From: Tausonia pullulans
Taxonomy: Eukaryota; Basidiomycota; Tremellomycetes; Cystofilobasidiales; Mrakiaceae
NCBI GenBank assembly: GCA_951802195.1
Contig: OX637628.1
Span: forward strand, 620,001-684,000
Direction: 5' to 3'
DNA length: 64,000 bases
Shown in pieces: positions 1 through 11,806 of the stretch. Positions within the stretch are counted from its first letter, which is position 1, and each line of letters opens with the position of its first letter. The translations under genes were made by a program, and so were the position numbers. The notes below the pieces were generated by a model. It had not been told where the DNA came from. It worked only from the letters and a program-made list of their open reading frames with translations, and did not search any database.

Positions 1-560
1 GCGAAGGCAACAGAGGCATTACAGTAATGGTCACACTGCTGATACGACTCCTTCCCTTCCCCGCGCGCATGCACGAAAGGCGGGGAAAGGGATCGATGAA
101 GAATCATGCACTTGCTTCCAGGCCCTACCTCGCAGGGCCAAGGTATGGTGGCATTATGGGTGGGCAGTGAGACGCTTCTCGCTGTCTTTTCCTTCGCTTT
201 CAGTCTTGGCTGCTGCTCATCATCGTTGCCCGCCCAGCCTGAGAGAGGGGAATGATAGCGAGCGAGATAGACCACGCGGTCCCATTTGCGCCAAGGACAT
301 CTGTGGGGTTGAAACATTTGAGTGTGACCCGGCTGTCAACATTCTCGTTTGTCTTTTCAATTCACGATTGGGAGCGCTTGGCCGCGCGCCCTGCTAGGAA
401 AGTCCGATCAGGCCCAAATAAAGGCGAAACCCATCACTTCGCTTGTCCACCTCCATCATCACCGACGAGCCTACCTTTCGTCGAGGTTTCCTCATCCATC
501 CTTCCTCACTCTCCCCTCCTACTCCTCTCTCCCGCTCCTCAGCGCGAAATTCCTCCTACG
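1..560. other. 5' flank of the amino acid permease gene
   Basis: No gene is supported here. The last 150 bases before the permease start are rich in C and T, as is common just upstream of starts in this window. An ATG at 252 is in frame with the permease, but the 103 codons it would add are Ser/Pro/His-rich and read like translated leader, so this stretch is treated as promoter and 5' UTR. Confidence 0.5.
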
Positions 561-3333
561 ATGTCCATCGAGAAGGACTACAAGCCCGACTCCCACGCTG
601 AGCCCCGTGTCGTCGCAGCGAAGGCATCCGAATACGATGACCAGGTCTATGACCCATCGTTGGAGTCGAAATGGACCAGGCTCGGTCTTAACTTCGAGTC
701 TTACAAACGTGCCCCGGGTCACACCGCCCAGCAGGTCGTACATGGAGATAACGGTAAGTGGCTGTCTCGTCTTGCCTTCCTCCCGCCATGTCCGGGGGTA
801 GGGGTCGGTGTGGCACTTTCGCACTACAGCGCCTTCGCCCAAGCGATTGGGCCGTCGTTACCGTGTGCCTCTGAGATATGTCAAGTTGATCTCTCCCCTG
901 ATTGCTCTCTCTTTCAGGAGACCATATCGAGCAAGTACACAATCCGCTTCAGCAGACGATGAAGCCCCGGTGAGTGCTTCGCTCCGCCGTCTATCCTCGC
1001 TCCTTCATTCGATGACGGACGCGGCAGTTGCTGACCTTTACCCTTCCTCTTTTCTCCTTGGTGACGGCGTTTGGCAGGCATCTGCAGATGATTGTGGGTC
1101 CTCTCTGGTATTGATCCTCCCTTTTGACACGCCGCTGCTGACTCTCCTTCATCTGTCCTCTCCTAGGCCGTTGGTGGCTCGATCGGTACTGGACTCTTCG
1201 TCGGTTCGGGGTCGGCTCTCGGCAAGGGTGGACCTGCTGGAGTCCTTATTGCCTGGATTCTTATCGTATGTTTGGCGCCCCATTCTTTCCGCTCACTCAG
1301 GATACTGACACACATCTCTTTATATCACTTACTCCCAGGGTGCTATGTGCGCATCTCGCCTTTACCGCCGATTCCCAAATCTTTTGCTTCCATACACCCG
1401 ACTGACGTCGGAGTTCCCCTCCTTTCTTTAGGCTTATCAACGTCACTCAGGCCCTCGGAGAAATGGCCATCGTCTATCCCGTTTCTGGAGGTTTCTACAC
1501 CCTTGCTGAGCGCATGCTCGACCCTTCGTGAATAGAAAACCCGCGCCTCGTACGATCCACCAAGAACGTTCTCTGACTCTCATCCATTTTAGCTTCGCCT
1601 TCGCATTGGGATGGAATTACTGCTTCCAGTGGGCCGTCGTTCTCCCTCTCGAGATTTTCGTCGCGAGCACCACGGTTCAGTACTGGACGGGTGACTCTGT
1701 GCCCATCGCCGCCTGGATCACGGTCTTCTGGGTTGTCATCGTGAGTCGCTCACTCGCTTAATTGAAGCCCTCCAGTCCTTGATTTTGATGGGTGTCGACT
1801 CCAGATCATCTGCAGCATCTTCGGTACACTCGGTTTCGCCGAGGAGGAGTTTTGGTCGTCCATCCTTAAGCTCTTCATCGTCGGTAAGTGCTGCGGCTCA
1901 AGAAGCAATCCCCCTTATGCGCTAAATCTAACCCCTTGGTGTGCACGTGTAGTCCTCTTCATCACCATGGGCATCGTTCTCAATTGCGGAGGTGGGCCTG
2001 CCGACGGCGAGTACGCCAGCTATGTCGGCGGCAGATACTGGCAAAATCCAGGGGCTTTTGCGTGAGTTTATCCCCCCTCTCTTATCATCGTCGTCAAATG
2101 CCTGCGGAACCCTTATAATCGCGATTTTTCTCCTTGCATCGTGTTCAGAAACGGATTCAAGGGTGTATGCTCTGTGTTCGTCACCGCCGCCTTTTCCTTC
2201 GCCGGAACTGAGCTCGTTGGACTCGCTGCCTCCGAGACTCCCAACCCCCGTGCTTCGATGCCGACTGCCGTCAAAGGAACCTTCTGGCGTATCACCATCA
2301 TCTACGTCACCTCTCTCACCATGATCGGCCTCCTTGTCCCCTACGATCACCCGCGGCTCTTCGGATCGGGAGGAAGCGGCGCTAACCAGTCGCCCTTCGT
2401 CATTGTGCCTGACCTTGCCAAGATCCGAGGAATTAACCGTAAGCGAGCCTCCTAAACCAGTCTCATCAGGTTCTGTTTTTCACCCCCCGCTCCTTCCCTC
2501 CCCAGACCTCATCAACGCCACCATCTGCGTCGCCGTCATGTCAATCGGCCTCTCCTGCGTCTACGCCGGATCACGCACCCTCACCGCGCTCTCCCAGACC
2601 GGATATGCCCCTAAGATCTTCTCCTACATCGACAAGTCTGGTCGCCCCCTCTTCTCTGTCATCGCCATCCTCCTCTGTGGTCCGATCTCCTACATCAACG
2701 TCCTCGACGTCGGAACCACCGTCTTCGACTGGCTTCTTGCACTTTCGGGTCTTTCGACTCTCTTCACCTGGCTCGCTATCTGCCTCTGCCAGTGCGTTTT
2801 GGCTCAGGATGAACGAAAGCCTGAGTCAGCTGCTGACCCATGCCCTTCCTATCACCCCACAGCATCCGCTTCCGCAGGGCTTGGAAGGTCCAGGGCCACG
2901 ACCTTCGCGAGCTTCCTTACCTCGCCTACGGAGGCGTCTACGGCTCATGGTTCGGAGTTGGCCTCATCACGCTCGTCCTCATCGCCCAGTTCTACATTGC
3001 CATTTGGCCCATCGGCGGCATGGCCGAGACGGGCACTAAGGTCGCCGAAGAATTCTTCAAGGTCTATCTCGCCGCCCCCATCATGCTTGGATTCTGGGTC
3101 GCCGGATATAGTGAGGCCCTTGCCCCTCTCGCTGTTATGATCTGCCCCTTCTGATCATGTCTGCTTACGCTCGCACAGTCTGGAAGCGACGTCTGCCGCT
3201 CCGCTCGTACGAGATCGATTTGGATACTGGCCGAAAGTCGTGGCTCACCGTGGAGGAGATGGATGAGTGGCGCGCCGAGAGGAGCAGGGCTCCCATGCAC
3301 ATCAAGATCTACCGGATGCTCTTCACCCACTAG
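561..3333 (+). CDS. Amino acid permease, YAT/APC family (spliced)
   Basis: Plasma-membrane amino acid/proton symporter of the fungal YAT family (GAP1/LYP1/CAN1 type); the substrate cannot be read from the sequence. The hydrophilic N-terminus starts MSIEKDYK, followed by the family signature RHLQMIAVGGSIGTGLFVGS, then ALGEMAIVYPVSGGFYTLAE and a series of membrane segments. Further landmarks are FSFAGTELVGLAASETPNP and SCVYAGSRTLTALSQTGYAP. The gene ends with a hydrophilic tail finishing RMLFTH. About 560 residues, the usual length. The start at 561 is preferred over the in-frame ATG at 252 because the family N-terminus begins close to it. At least ten short introns interrupt the gene. Two exons are only 16 and 8 nt long (1078-1093 and 1339-1346), and both are needed to keep the signature in frame. 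Confidence 0.93.
1078..1093 (+). other. 16-nt exon of the permease (codes HLQMI)
   Basis: The preceding exon ends at 969 in phase 2 and the next begins at 1167 in phase 0. The 16 bases between cag and gtgggt complete Arg and encode His-Leu-Gln-Met-Ile, which is invariant in YAT permeases just before the AVGGSIGTG motif. Flanking introns are 108 and 73 nt. Confidence 0.85.
1339..1346 (+). other. 8-nt exon of the permease (Gly-Ala plus two bases of Met)
   Basis: Bases ggtgctat lie between cag and gtgcgc. They join the phase-0 end of the exon at 1265 to the exon at 1432 and give ILI-GAM-LINVTQALGEM, a continuous membrane segment. Introns on each side are 73 and 85 nt. No direct join of the two large exons keeps this frame. 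Confidence 0.75.
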
Positions 3334-4184
3334 AGGGCGTTTTTACTTCACTACTTCTTATTTGGTGGTTTTTCCTCGTTGTATCTCCTCATACTTGCTC
3401 CTTTTAACTTCTTTCTCCTCCCGCGCGTGTTGTCTTTCGATCACGGAAAGATTTGTATGGCGAATGATTGTGTCTGCCAGCGCTACTCCACGTGAGCCGC
3501 ACTGCCTGCCCTACATGCCGAGGCGTCTGGCGAGCGATGATGAGAGTCATCTACGAGATGAGAGAAGTGGGCATCGAGGCGAGGCGTCGGGCGCTCACCC
3601 CGACTGATCTGTGAGATTATTGCCATCTCAGGCTGAAGGCCTGGATGGACCAGGCCGAGGCGCCCTCCTCCCGCTCTCTCTGTCTTCTCACCGGAAAGGC
3701 CCCGACACGGGCGTTCTTGAGATACCACAGGACGGCTAGTCTGTTGGCCTGCTGTCCTCGTTCGTCATGCGCCTTGGTGTCGCCGACGGCGAGAGCAAGA
3801 GGGGGGAGCCCCCCGCTGCTTCGGCCCCCTCGGGCGAGAGGGGTCGAGCAATCACAGTGGGAGAAGAGGGGGAAGAATGACATTTGGGAGGGTGGTGCGC
3901 TTGCGGGTCGGGACCGGCGGGCTCTAAGGGGCGGACGCAACGGTGAAGGGTGAGCTCGACATTGGTCCTCCGCGCTCTCCACGACCAATCCTCTCACATT
4001 CTTCGCCCCCCCAGAGACAGCTGCCTCTCTCACCCTCAACCTCATCCAGCTAGACAGGTGCGTCGTACCAAGAGAGGCTTGACCTCGTTCGCAATTTAGT
4101 GCTCAACCAGTACCAACTCGCAACCAGTCACGCTCGTCATTTCGACCGCCCTCCTCCTCTCGATCCTCTCAGGCACGACAGAGC
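3334..4184. other. Intergenic region, permease to ammonium transporter
   Basis: Holds the 3' UTR of the permease and the promoter of the next gene. The open frames in it lack family matches and run in overlapping frames. A GC-rich stretch around 3800-3850 has short self-complementary runs (ggggggagcccccc) but no recognised RNA fold. Nothing else is seen. Confidence 0.5.
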
Positions 4185-7100
4185 ATGGTCAACCTCACCT
4201 ACGGCCAAATCCAGCAGCCGAGCGGCGAGATCAACACGGGCGGGACTGTTCGTACACATTGATAAGCCCACCACGGCTCTCCCTCGCCTTCTAGCGAGTC
4301 GTCCAGGCCATTGACGGAAAGCTCTCGTGCCCCTCTCGACATGTTCTGCTGGTGTCGGCTTTCCCGCTTGGCTCGTTGTGCCTCCATTCTTCGTCTTGTC
4401 TTCACTCCACAGGATCTTATCGTCAACAAGGACGGCCTTGTCGCTGCATACGACCCGGGAGACATCGCCTGGGTCCTCACCTGCTCGGCGCTCGTCTGGT
4501 TGATGATTCCAGGGTGAGTTGCGCTCTAGTGAGACTCCTTTTGCTGTGTCGGTCGGACGGGGTCGCCGACCAGCGGGGAGACGCGCGCAGAGTACAAAAC
4601 GCCCGCTCGTTCGCATGCCCTCTTTCTCCCCTCGAGAAGAGAAGCTGTCGACTCGCGGTCATTGTCTTCGCCCGAAAAGACAAAGGACAGAGGGAGAGTG
4701 GGCGAACGAATGTTGACCTGGATGCCTCCCCCTCCCCTCCTCTAGCCTGGGATTTCTCTACTCTGGACTGGTACGAAGGAAGAACGCTCTTTCCATGCTC
4801 TCCGTCACCATCTGTTGTGAGTCGCCTTGGCTGGGAGCCTGTACCTGGTTCCTGAGCCCTGACCCGCTCCGATGTCCCAGCGCTCGCTGTCACCTCCTTT
4901 CAGTGGTGAGTGAAGGGAAAATAGCGAGAGCGCCAATAAACCCTCGGGAGAGGACGGACAGGGGACGATCGGCGAGAGCCGAACGCTGACGTCGCTTGCT
5001 GCCCGCTGTCGTCGTTGTCCTCAAAGGTTCTTCTGGGGCTACTCGCTCACCTTCTCGAAGACCGGCGGCCTCTTCTGGGGCAATCTCCGCAATTTTGGGT
5101 CCGTATGGTGGATTTGACAGGACTCGCAGGTCGAAACGAAACTGACTGACGCAAGCGCTTTCCTGCCAGTTTCATGAACGTCCTTGAGCTCCCCGTACCT
5201 GAGGCCAATAACAAGATCCCCGAGGTCGTCTTTTCGCTTTACCAGTGCCTCTTCGCTGCGCTCGTTCCGGCCATAGTTCTTGGTGCTGCGGCCGAGAGGT
5301 CTCGCTTTCTTCCCGCGATGGTCTTCACCTTCTGCTGGACGACGCTCGTGTGAGTGCGGCTTACGGGGAACTCCTGGCTATCTAGGGAGTACCGCGTGCT
5401 TACATAGGGAATGCCCTACAGATATGATCCGCTCGCTCACTGGGTGTGGAGCGCGAACGGATGGGCGTTCAAGTGGGGAGTCCTCGATTACGCCGGTGGT
5501 ATTCCCATTGAGGTCGCTTCTGGAACCGGAGGACTCGCCTACTCCTAGTGAGTTGTGTCATCACCTTTTCCCGGCATATGAACATTCGCTAATATAATTT
5601 TGCAGTTTCATCGGCAAGCGCAAGGGCTACATGCAGCAGGAGACTCTCTTCAAGCCCCACAACATCTCGTCAGTTACAGTATTGCCCTATTGCCTTTTCG
5701 CCTTGACGCTAGCTGACCGTATCGACGCTCTCTTCCTATGCAGCCACGTTGTCCTTGGTACGGTCCTTCTCTGGGTCGGATGGATTGGATTCAAGTAAGC
5801 TGTCACGTGTGTGACGTTGTTCATGCACGTCTGCTTATGTCTTTCTCCCCTCAGCGGTGGCTCCACCTTCGCGGCCAATCTCCGTGCAGCCATGGCGATC
5901 TTGACCACAAACCTAGCGTGAGCACCTGACTCTGTCTTTTCCATGCCGACACAATTGCTGACAAGCTTATCTTTACAATACAGTGGCTCTTGCGGTGGCA
6001 TCACCTGGATGATCCTCGATTACCGTCTCGAGAAGAAGTGGAGGTGAGATACAGAGCTGACTCCTTTGGTTTGTACAAACCGATTCTGACGAAGCCCTCT
6101 CCCCAGTGTCATCGGTTTCTGCACCGGTGCCATCTGCGGTCTCGTCGCTATCACCCCGGCTGGTTCGTCGCGCCTCTCTGAATTATGTCCTCAGCGATGC
6201 TATGTGACCGGGAGGCTCACCGAGCGCTCTTCATCGTTTCGATGCAGCTGGATTCGTCGGTCTTCCCGCTGCCGTCCTCATCGGCGTCGCTGCCAGCGGT
6301 GTCTCCAACGCCGCCACTCGGCTCAAGAACGTTATGCGCGTTGACGACACCCTCGACATCTTTGCCTGTCACGCCCTCTCTGGTGTCGTCGGCACCATCC
6401 TCACTGGCATATTCGCCCAGGCCTCGGTCGCTAACAACGACGCATACACCACCATCGCCGGAGGATGGCTCGACGGCAACTTCCGCCAGCTCGGTATCCA
6501 GTAAGTCTCGCTCGCCGGAACGAACCCAATGCATGCAACCTTGCTGAGAATGGCGGTCTCTGCACCAGGATTGCCTGGGTCATGGTTGGACTTGGATGGA
6601 CCTTCACCGTCACCTACGCCGTACGTCCTTGGGCTCTCTGCCTGTATCAGCACGAGAGGCGATTCTGACGTATTCGCCCTACCACAGATCATGTTTGTCA
6701 TTGATAAGATCCCCGGCCTTCACTTCCGCGCGACGGAGGAGGCCGAGATCGTCGGCATGGACGTACGTCTGCTGCTGTCTCCTTCTTTTACCATCCCGCC
6801 AGCCTAACGCCAGCCTTCTTTCCGCCCTACTCTCTCTCATAGCAAGTCGAGCACTCCGAGTTTGTACAGGACTATGTCTCGCTCCGCCGCGATCTCGAGT
6901 CGACCTTCTCCCCGCAAGACCCGGCCCCTTACCGTGAGGGCCGCGGCGAGACCAAGCACGGCCTCGAGGATGAGATTGAGAAGGGCCGCGGTCGGTCGAG
7001 CGGCGGAGGCGATGCTCGCGCCTGGGCGAGGGAGCGACCAGCGAATGGGTCGTCGGACACCGAGGAGACGGGGGAGGACGGCGCCATCACGCCGAATGCT

Positions 7101-7280
7101 CAGCAGCAACAGTCGGCGGCGAGCATCCGGCTAAGGAGCCGATCGCGCGGACGCGGCTTTGGCGAGGACCACAGCGTGAGTGACAGTGTCAAACGCTTGT
7201 CGGATGGCCGGCCGTCGTTGATGATCTCTCTGGTCTCTCCTTTGCAGACTGACATTGAGCTCCAAGACCAGTCCCATTAA
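4185..7280 (+). CDS. Ammonium transporter, Mep/Amt family (spliced)
   Basis: Plasma-membrane ammonium channel/transporter of the Amt/Mep/Rh superfamily. Recognisable pieces in order are GDIAWVLTCSALVWLMIPG, GLGFLYSGLVRRKNALSML, FQWFFWGYSLTFSKTGG, WSANGWAFKWGVLDYAGG, VVLGTVLLWVGWIGFNGG, MRVDDTLDIFACHALSGVVG and a cytosolic C-terminal tail of about 100 residues rich in Arg, Gly and Ser, ending in TDIELQDQSH. The DxxxxHxxxG pore-histidine signature is complete. The start at 4185 (MVNLTYGQIQQ) resembles fungal Mep N-termini. At least eleven introns, all short. It could be a high-affinity (Mep2-like) or a low-affinity member; the sequence alone does not say whether it signals filamentation. Confidence 0.95.
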
Positions 7281-7518
7281 CTTCCTCACCGGATCAGCTC
7301 CCCCGTCTTCATTGCTCCATCTCGAATGTTTGTTCCTCCTCGATCTTTGTCCATTTTTGTATGCGATTGCATTCGCACCGTCTCCCCGCACTGTGTGGTT
7401 TCCGTCTTTACCCTTCCCTCAGTTAGAATGTGTAGAGAGGGCCGTCACCACTTTTCATCTTCGTCTCTCTCTCTCTCGCTCTGCAGTCAAAAATCCAGGC
7501 TCCTGGATGAATGGATAT

Positions 7519-7524
7519 AATAAA
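7519..7524 (+). terminator. Candidate poly(A) signal AATAAA for the ammonium transporter
   Basis: An exact AATAAA lies about 240 bases downstream of the stop at 7280 and just before the convergent stop of MTR4 at 7552, so the two 3' UTRs probably abut or overlap. Assignment rests on motif and position only. Confidence 0.4.
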
Positions 7525-7551
7525 GGCATCTTGAGCGATTGGTCTTGGCTT

Positions 7552-10500
7552 CTACAGATAGAGCGAAGGGTTGAAGACGACCGAGCCCGAGCGCTCGAGC
7601 ATCTCCAGCGTCTTGGTGAACTTGTCCTCGAGCTCGAGGTTGCCGATGGCCTTGGCCGCCTGCGTCATCTGCCGAATGAGCTCCTGAAGCCGACGGAAGA
7701 CGCGGATGAGGGAGCCCTCGAAGCTGTGGGAGGCAAGTCCGCCCAGTCAGATAGTGTGCACTTCCACAGAGAGACCGACGACACTCACACGTCGGTCATC
7801 TTGCAGACGTCGGAGAACTTGGCGCCCCGGCACCACTGCATGACGGCGTCCATGAGCTCAACCTTGAACGACTGGACGTACTCCTCCTCGACGAGCGGGA
7901 GCTTGGACTCGCGCGAGACCTTGGCTATCCGCCGTGCGTTCTCCTGCATCACCCGCAAGGGGGCAGCGAGGTCCTCCTTGAGCTTGACGACCTGCGTCGA
8001 CTGTGAGCTACTGTCAGCGTGAAGTCCTTCTGTACGAGCTCATGTGATTGACACGTTGATCGACGAACTTTCTCGTCAAAGACAAAGCAGGAGAGCAGTG
8101 CCGCGCAGTGCTCCGGCTCGAGGTCGTTGAAGACGCCGCCAAAGATCATCTCGGTGAGGAGGAGCTCATCACCAGTGCTGATCTCGCATGCGACACGGCC
8201 CTTCATCTCGATGACGTCGTCGGCGCTCGTGAAACCCAGTCGGCGGAGGACGCGCTTGCGGCACTTGAGCTCGTCGAGCTGGAGGACGTTGTGGACCTGG
8301 GAGATCTTCTTCTTGAGCGCCCGGATGTGCGTCGTCTTGTCCACTTTGGTCTGGTAGAGAGCGTAGACTTCATTGAGCTTCGGGGAGGAGTGGAGTGGCG
8401 AGGAGAAGAGGAGTTTCTCGAGCGTCCGGATTTTCTGCGAGAAGAGCGTGTAAGCGAATGAAGCTTCTCTGAAGGTGTGGAAGTGTGGCTCTGGTGCTCT
8501 GGTCACCCACCTTGACAAGCGACTTGAAGCTGTCGTCCTTGATGCCCATGTTCTCGATCGGGTCAAGAAGGGCGATGCCCTCCGGGAACCTCTTCTTGAC
8601 CTCACTGACGGCCTTGAAGACGGCTTTGCGACCTTCGAGTGGGCGGAGGTCTTTCGGGAGGAAGATGCGGATGTGGCTGAGCGAGCAGATGGTCGAGAGA
8701 AGGACGGGGACGACGAGCGGCTCGCTCTTCTCCCCGGGCACGGGAGGGAGGATGCTCGTGCCTCCAGAGCTGCGTTCCTTGGAGACGACGGATCCGACGG
8801 CGCAATCGAGGACGACGTCGACGATGTACTGGGCCTGAGGGCTCTCGTCCAAGGGCACGGGCGGGGCGTTCTTGCCCTGTCAAAAACAGAAACGTGCACG
8901 CGTCAGCCGAGAGACACCGCGAATGGCCAAGACAGCCGAAGCGCGCACCTTAGGAGCCTGACGCTTGGAAAAGTTGACGACGACACCCCAACCAAAGTCC
9001 ACACCGTTATGCTTGACCGTGACGAGCCGACCGGGCTGCAGGAACGGAAGACTGTACGTCGGGTGGGTGATGACGTCCTTGAAATCGCGTCCGAGGTCCT
9101 CGAGCTGCTTCTTGCGGTCGTAGTACTCGGCGACGACCTCCTCGTCCGGGATGATGATTTCAGCTCGCTCGGCCTCAGCGGTGCGAAGCTCTGTGCGAAA
9201 AAAGGAAGAAAGAAACAAGGGTCAATTGTTGGCACGGGAATCGCTCGAGTGACACATAGGACTCACCCTCCTCGAGCTTAGGCACACTCTGGGTGTTTTG
9301 GAACTGGAAGAAGCACCGCTCGAGCATGAACTCGGGACTGATACCCTCGACGCGGAGAAGGTTGAGAATCATGTTGTAGCCGAGGTGGAACGCCGAGTCA
9401 AGCCGGTCGGCCTCGCCCTTGACCATGTACTTGGCCGCCTCGGGCTCGAGCTTCTCGTCGACCATCATGACGACGATACCGCGGTCGTCGAGACCACGTC
9501 GACCGGCGCGGCCGGACATCTGGATGTACTCTCCGCCGGAGAGGTTGCGGAAGTCTTTGCCGTCGAACTTGCGAACGTTGTTGAAGACGACCGTCTTGGC
9601 CGGCATGTTGAGTCCGATTGAAAAGGTCTCGGTTGCGAAGAGGACCTTGATGAGGCCCTCTTGGAAGAGAATCTCGATGACCTCTTTGAGGATGGGCAGC
9701 AAGCCTCCGTGGTGAATTCCAATGCCGCGCTTGAGGAGTGGGAGAAGCGACTGGATCTGGGGGAGGTCCCGGTCGTCCTCCGAGAGGGCATTCATCGCGT
9801 TCTCGAAGACCGAGCCGACGAGGTCCCGCTCGTCGTCCGTGTTGAACTCGAGCTTGGACATCTGGAGCGCGAGCGCCTCGCACTCGCGCTTAGAGAAGGC
9901 GAAGACGATGACGGGGTTGAGATTCTTGACCATGATCATCTTTACGATCTTGTACATGTCGGTGACACCTGGGGAGGAAGCGTGCGAAGTGGGTGAGATC
10001 AGAGGAGAAGGACCGGGAGGAGATTGGGGGTGTAAAACGCACCGCCCTTCGGCCCGCCCTTCTTAGTCTGGCCCTTGCGGCCCTTTCCGGCAGTGGTGCT
10101 CGCGGGATCCTCACCCTCGAGAGCGTTGAGACCGCCCATGGCCTTCTGGAAGTTGTCCTCGCGGAACTGGCCCTTCTCGTCGACGACAAGATGGATGCCG
10201 TCTCCGCCAGCCGGGAAGAGGTAGTGCTGGAGTGGCGTCGGCCGGTAATCAGTGTAGACAACGTGGCATGGCTGCTCATGCGTCTTGGCGATCCACTCGG
10301 CAAACTCGAGTGAGTTGGGAATCGTGGCGGAGAGGAAAACGTAGTGGACCTTATGCGGGAGAAGGATGATGGTCTCCTCCCAGACGACACCGCGCTCTGC
10401 GAGGAGGTGGGCAGAAAGCGTCAGATCGAGTGGCGTTCGCGGACTGCAGAGGATAATACCACGGACCTTTGTCACGCATGTAATGGATTTCATCGTAGAC

Positions 10501-11523
10501 GACCCACGAGACCTCACGCATGATCTCAGATCCACGGTAGAGCATCGACCGCAGAATCTCGGTCGTCATAACGAGACAGGACGCCGTCGGGTTGATGGTG
10601 ACGTCTCCAGTCATGAGTCCGACGTCGCCAAACTCGGCGAGGATGTCTCGGTACTTCTGGTTCGAGAGCGCCTTAATGGGACTCGTGTAGATGACCCTCT
10701 CCTTGCGCTTGAGGCACTGGGCGATCGCATACTCGGCGACGACCGTCTTTCCGGCCGACGTGTGCGCCGAGACGAGGACCGACTCCTCGCGCTCGATGGA
10801 AGCGATGGCAACCTTCTGGAAGGGGTCGAGCTCGAAGGGATAGACACGCGCTGGGGGAACAGGCGCGACGTGCTGCGATATCGGGACGTAGGGGTAGGAC
10901 GGCGGGATGGCGACGCGGTGGCGGACCTGGCGAGAGAAATCAAAGCGAGTACAAAATAGCACGATTTAGCCGGGATGAAGCATTCCCTCCAAGCTGCTGC
11001 TACGTATCCGGATAGACGGCCAACGACGCACCTGATGTGTGAGCTTGAGACCGGCACTCTCAGCGGTGGGCGCTTCGAGTCCAGCGCTAGGCGCGACCTC
11101 TCGAGTCGCCTCCTCCTCGAACTCGTCCGCCACGACAGGCAGAGGGGCGTCCTCTTGCCCCTCCTTGGCCTTGCCCTCATCCTTGCCCTTCAACTTGGCC
11201 TCAGCCTCGGCCTCGGCGCGTGCCATAGGGTCGTCCTCCGCCGTCGCCGCGTCGTTGTCGTCGACCCGTTGCGCCTTCGTCGAGGCTGGTGCGGCCTCAG
11301 CTCCTGGCTCACTCGTCTTGACCCTCTTGGCCGGACTTTCTTCCGATCCGGATGCCGTCGTGGTCTCGAAGTCTCCCTCGGTGGCGACCGTAGTCGACGG
11401 CGACGCGAGGGCGGATGAGGCAGACTTCTTCTCCTTCTTGCGCTTGCGCTTCTCCTCCTTGCCGGCCTTGGACGATGAGGACGTGGATGGTCCAAGGAAC
11501 GAGAACAGGTCGTCGGGGTTCAT
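7552..11523 (-). CDS. Exosome RNA helicase Mtr4 (Ski2-like DExH)
   Basis: Nuclear 3'-5' RNA helicase that feeds RNA to the exosome as part of the TRAMP complex. The N-terminus ([13 protein letters not shown]) is followed by about 170 charged, low-complexity residues. The core then shows the Q-like region [17 protein letters not shown], Walker [18 protein letters not shown], motif Ia [23 protein letters not shown], the DEIH box in [40 protein letters not shown] and motif [17 protein letters not shown]. The arch/KOW region follows ([14 protein letters not shown]) and the protein ends in SLYL, as Mtr4 proteins do. This ending and the arch separate it from Ski2 and Brr2. Roughly 1,100 residues, full length. 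About seven short introns. Its 3' end converges on the ammonium transporter. Confidence 0.97.
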
Positions 11524-11806
11524 TGTGTGAGAGAGCCCCGAATGATAGAGTTGGTGGTTGCGGCTGGTTCAATGATGTCGCTCTTGCCGCCAAAGGTTTC
11601 TCGCGGCGAGAGGCGAACCGCGTTGAGTTCTCGTTCTCTCGCGCGCACGGACAGCTCCGGACGCCTGGCCTGTCATCTGTCCCCTTGCCTGTCTATCTGT
11701 CTCCCCCTCTGACGTTCACGCGAGCAAGATAATTGACTGTTACATGCTAATGTAGTGATGAAGCGCAGGCATGCCCCTCTCTCCTCTTTCCGTCCGCTCG
11801 CTCGCC

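Noticed and set aside
252-560. In-frame ATG at 252 extending the permease by 103 residues
   Set aside because: The added residues are low-complexity Ser/Pro/His and read like translated CT-rich leader; YAT permeases begin close to the 561 start.
3795-3850. GC-rich self-complementary stretch that might be an RNA hairpin or terminator
   Set aside because: Short G/C runs pair easily by chance at this base composition; no conserved RNA family features and fungal genes do not use hairpin terminators.
8475-9281. 268-codon frame on +, rich in Glu, Asp and Arg
   Set aside because: Exact antisense of MTR4 exons; the composition is what antisense of GC-rich helicase codons gives.
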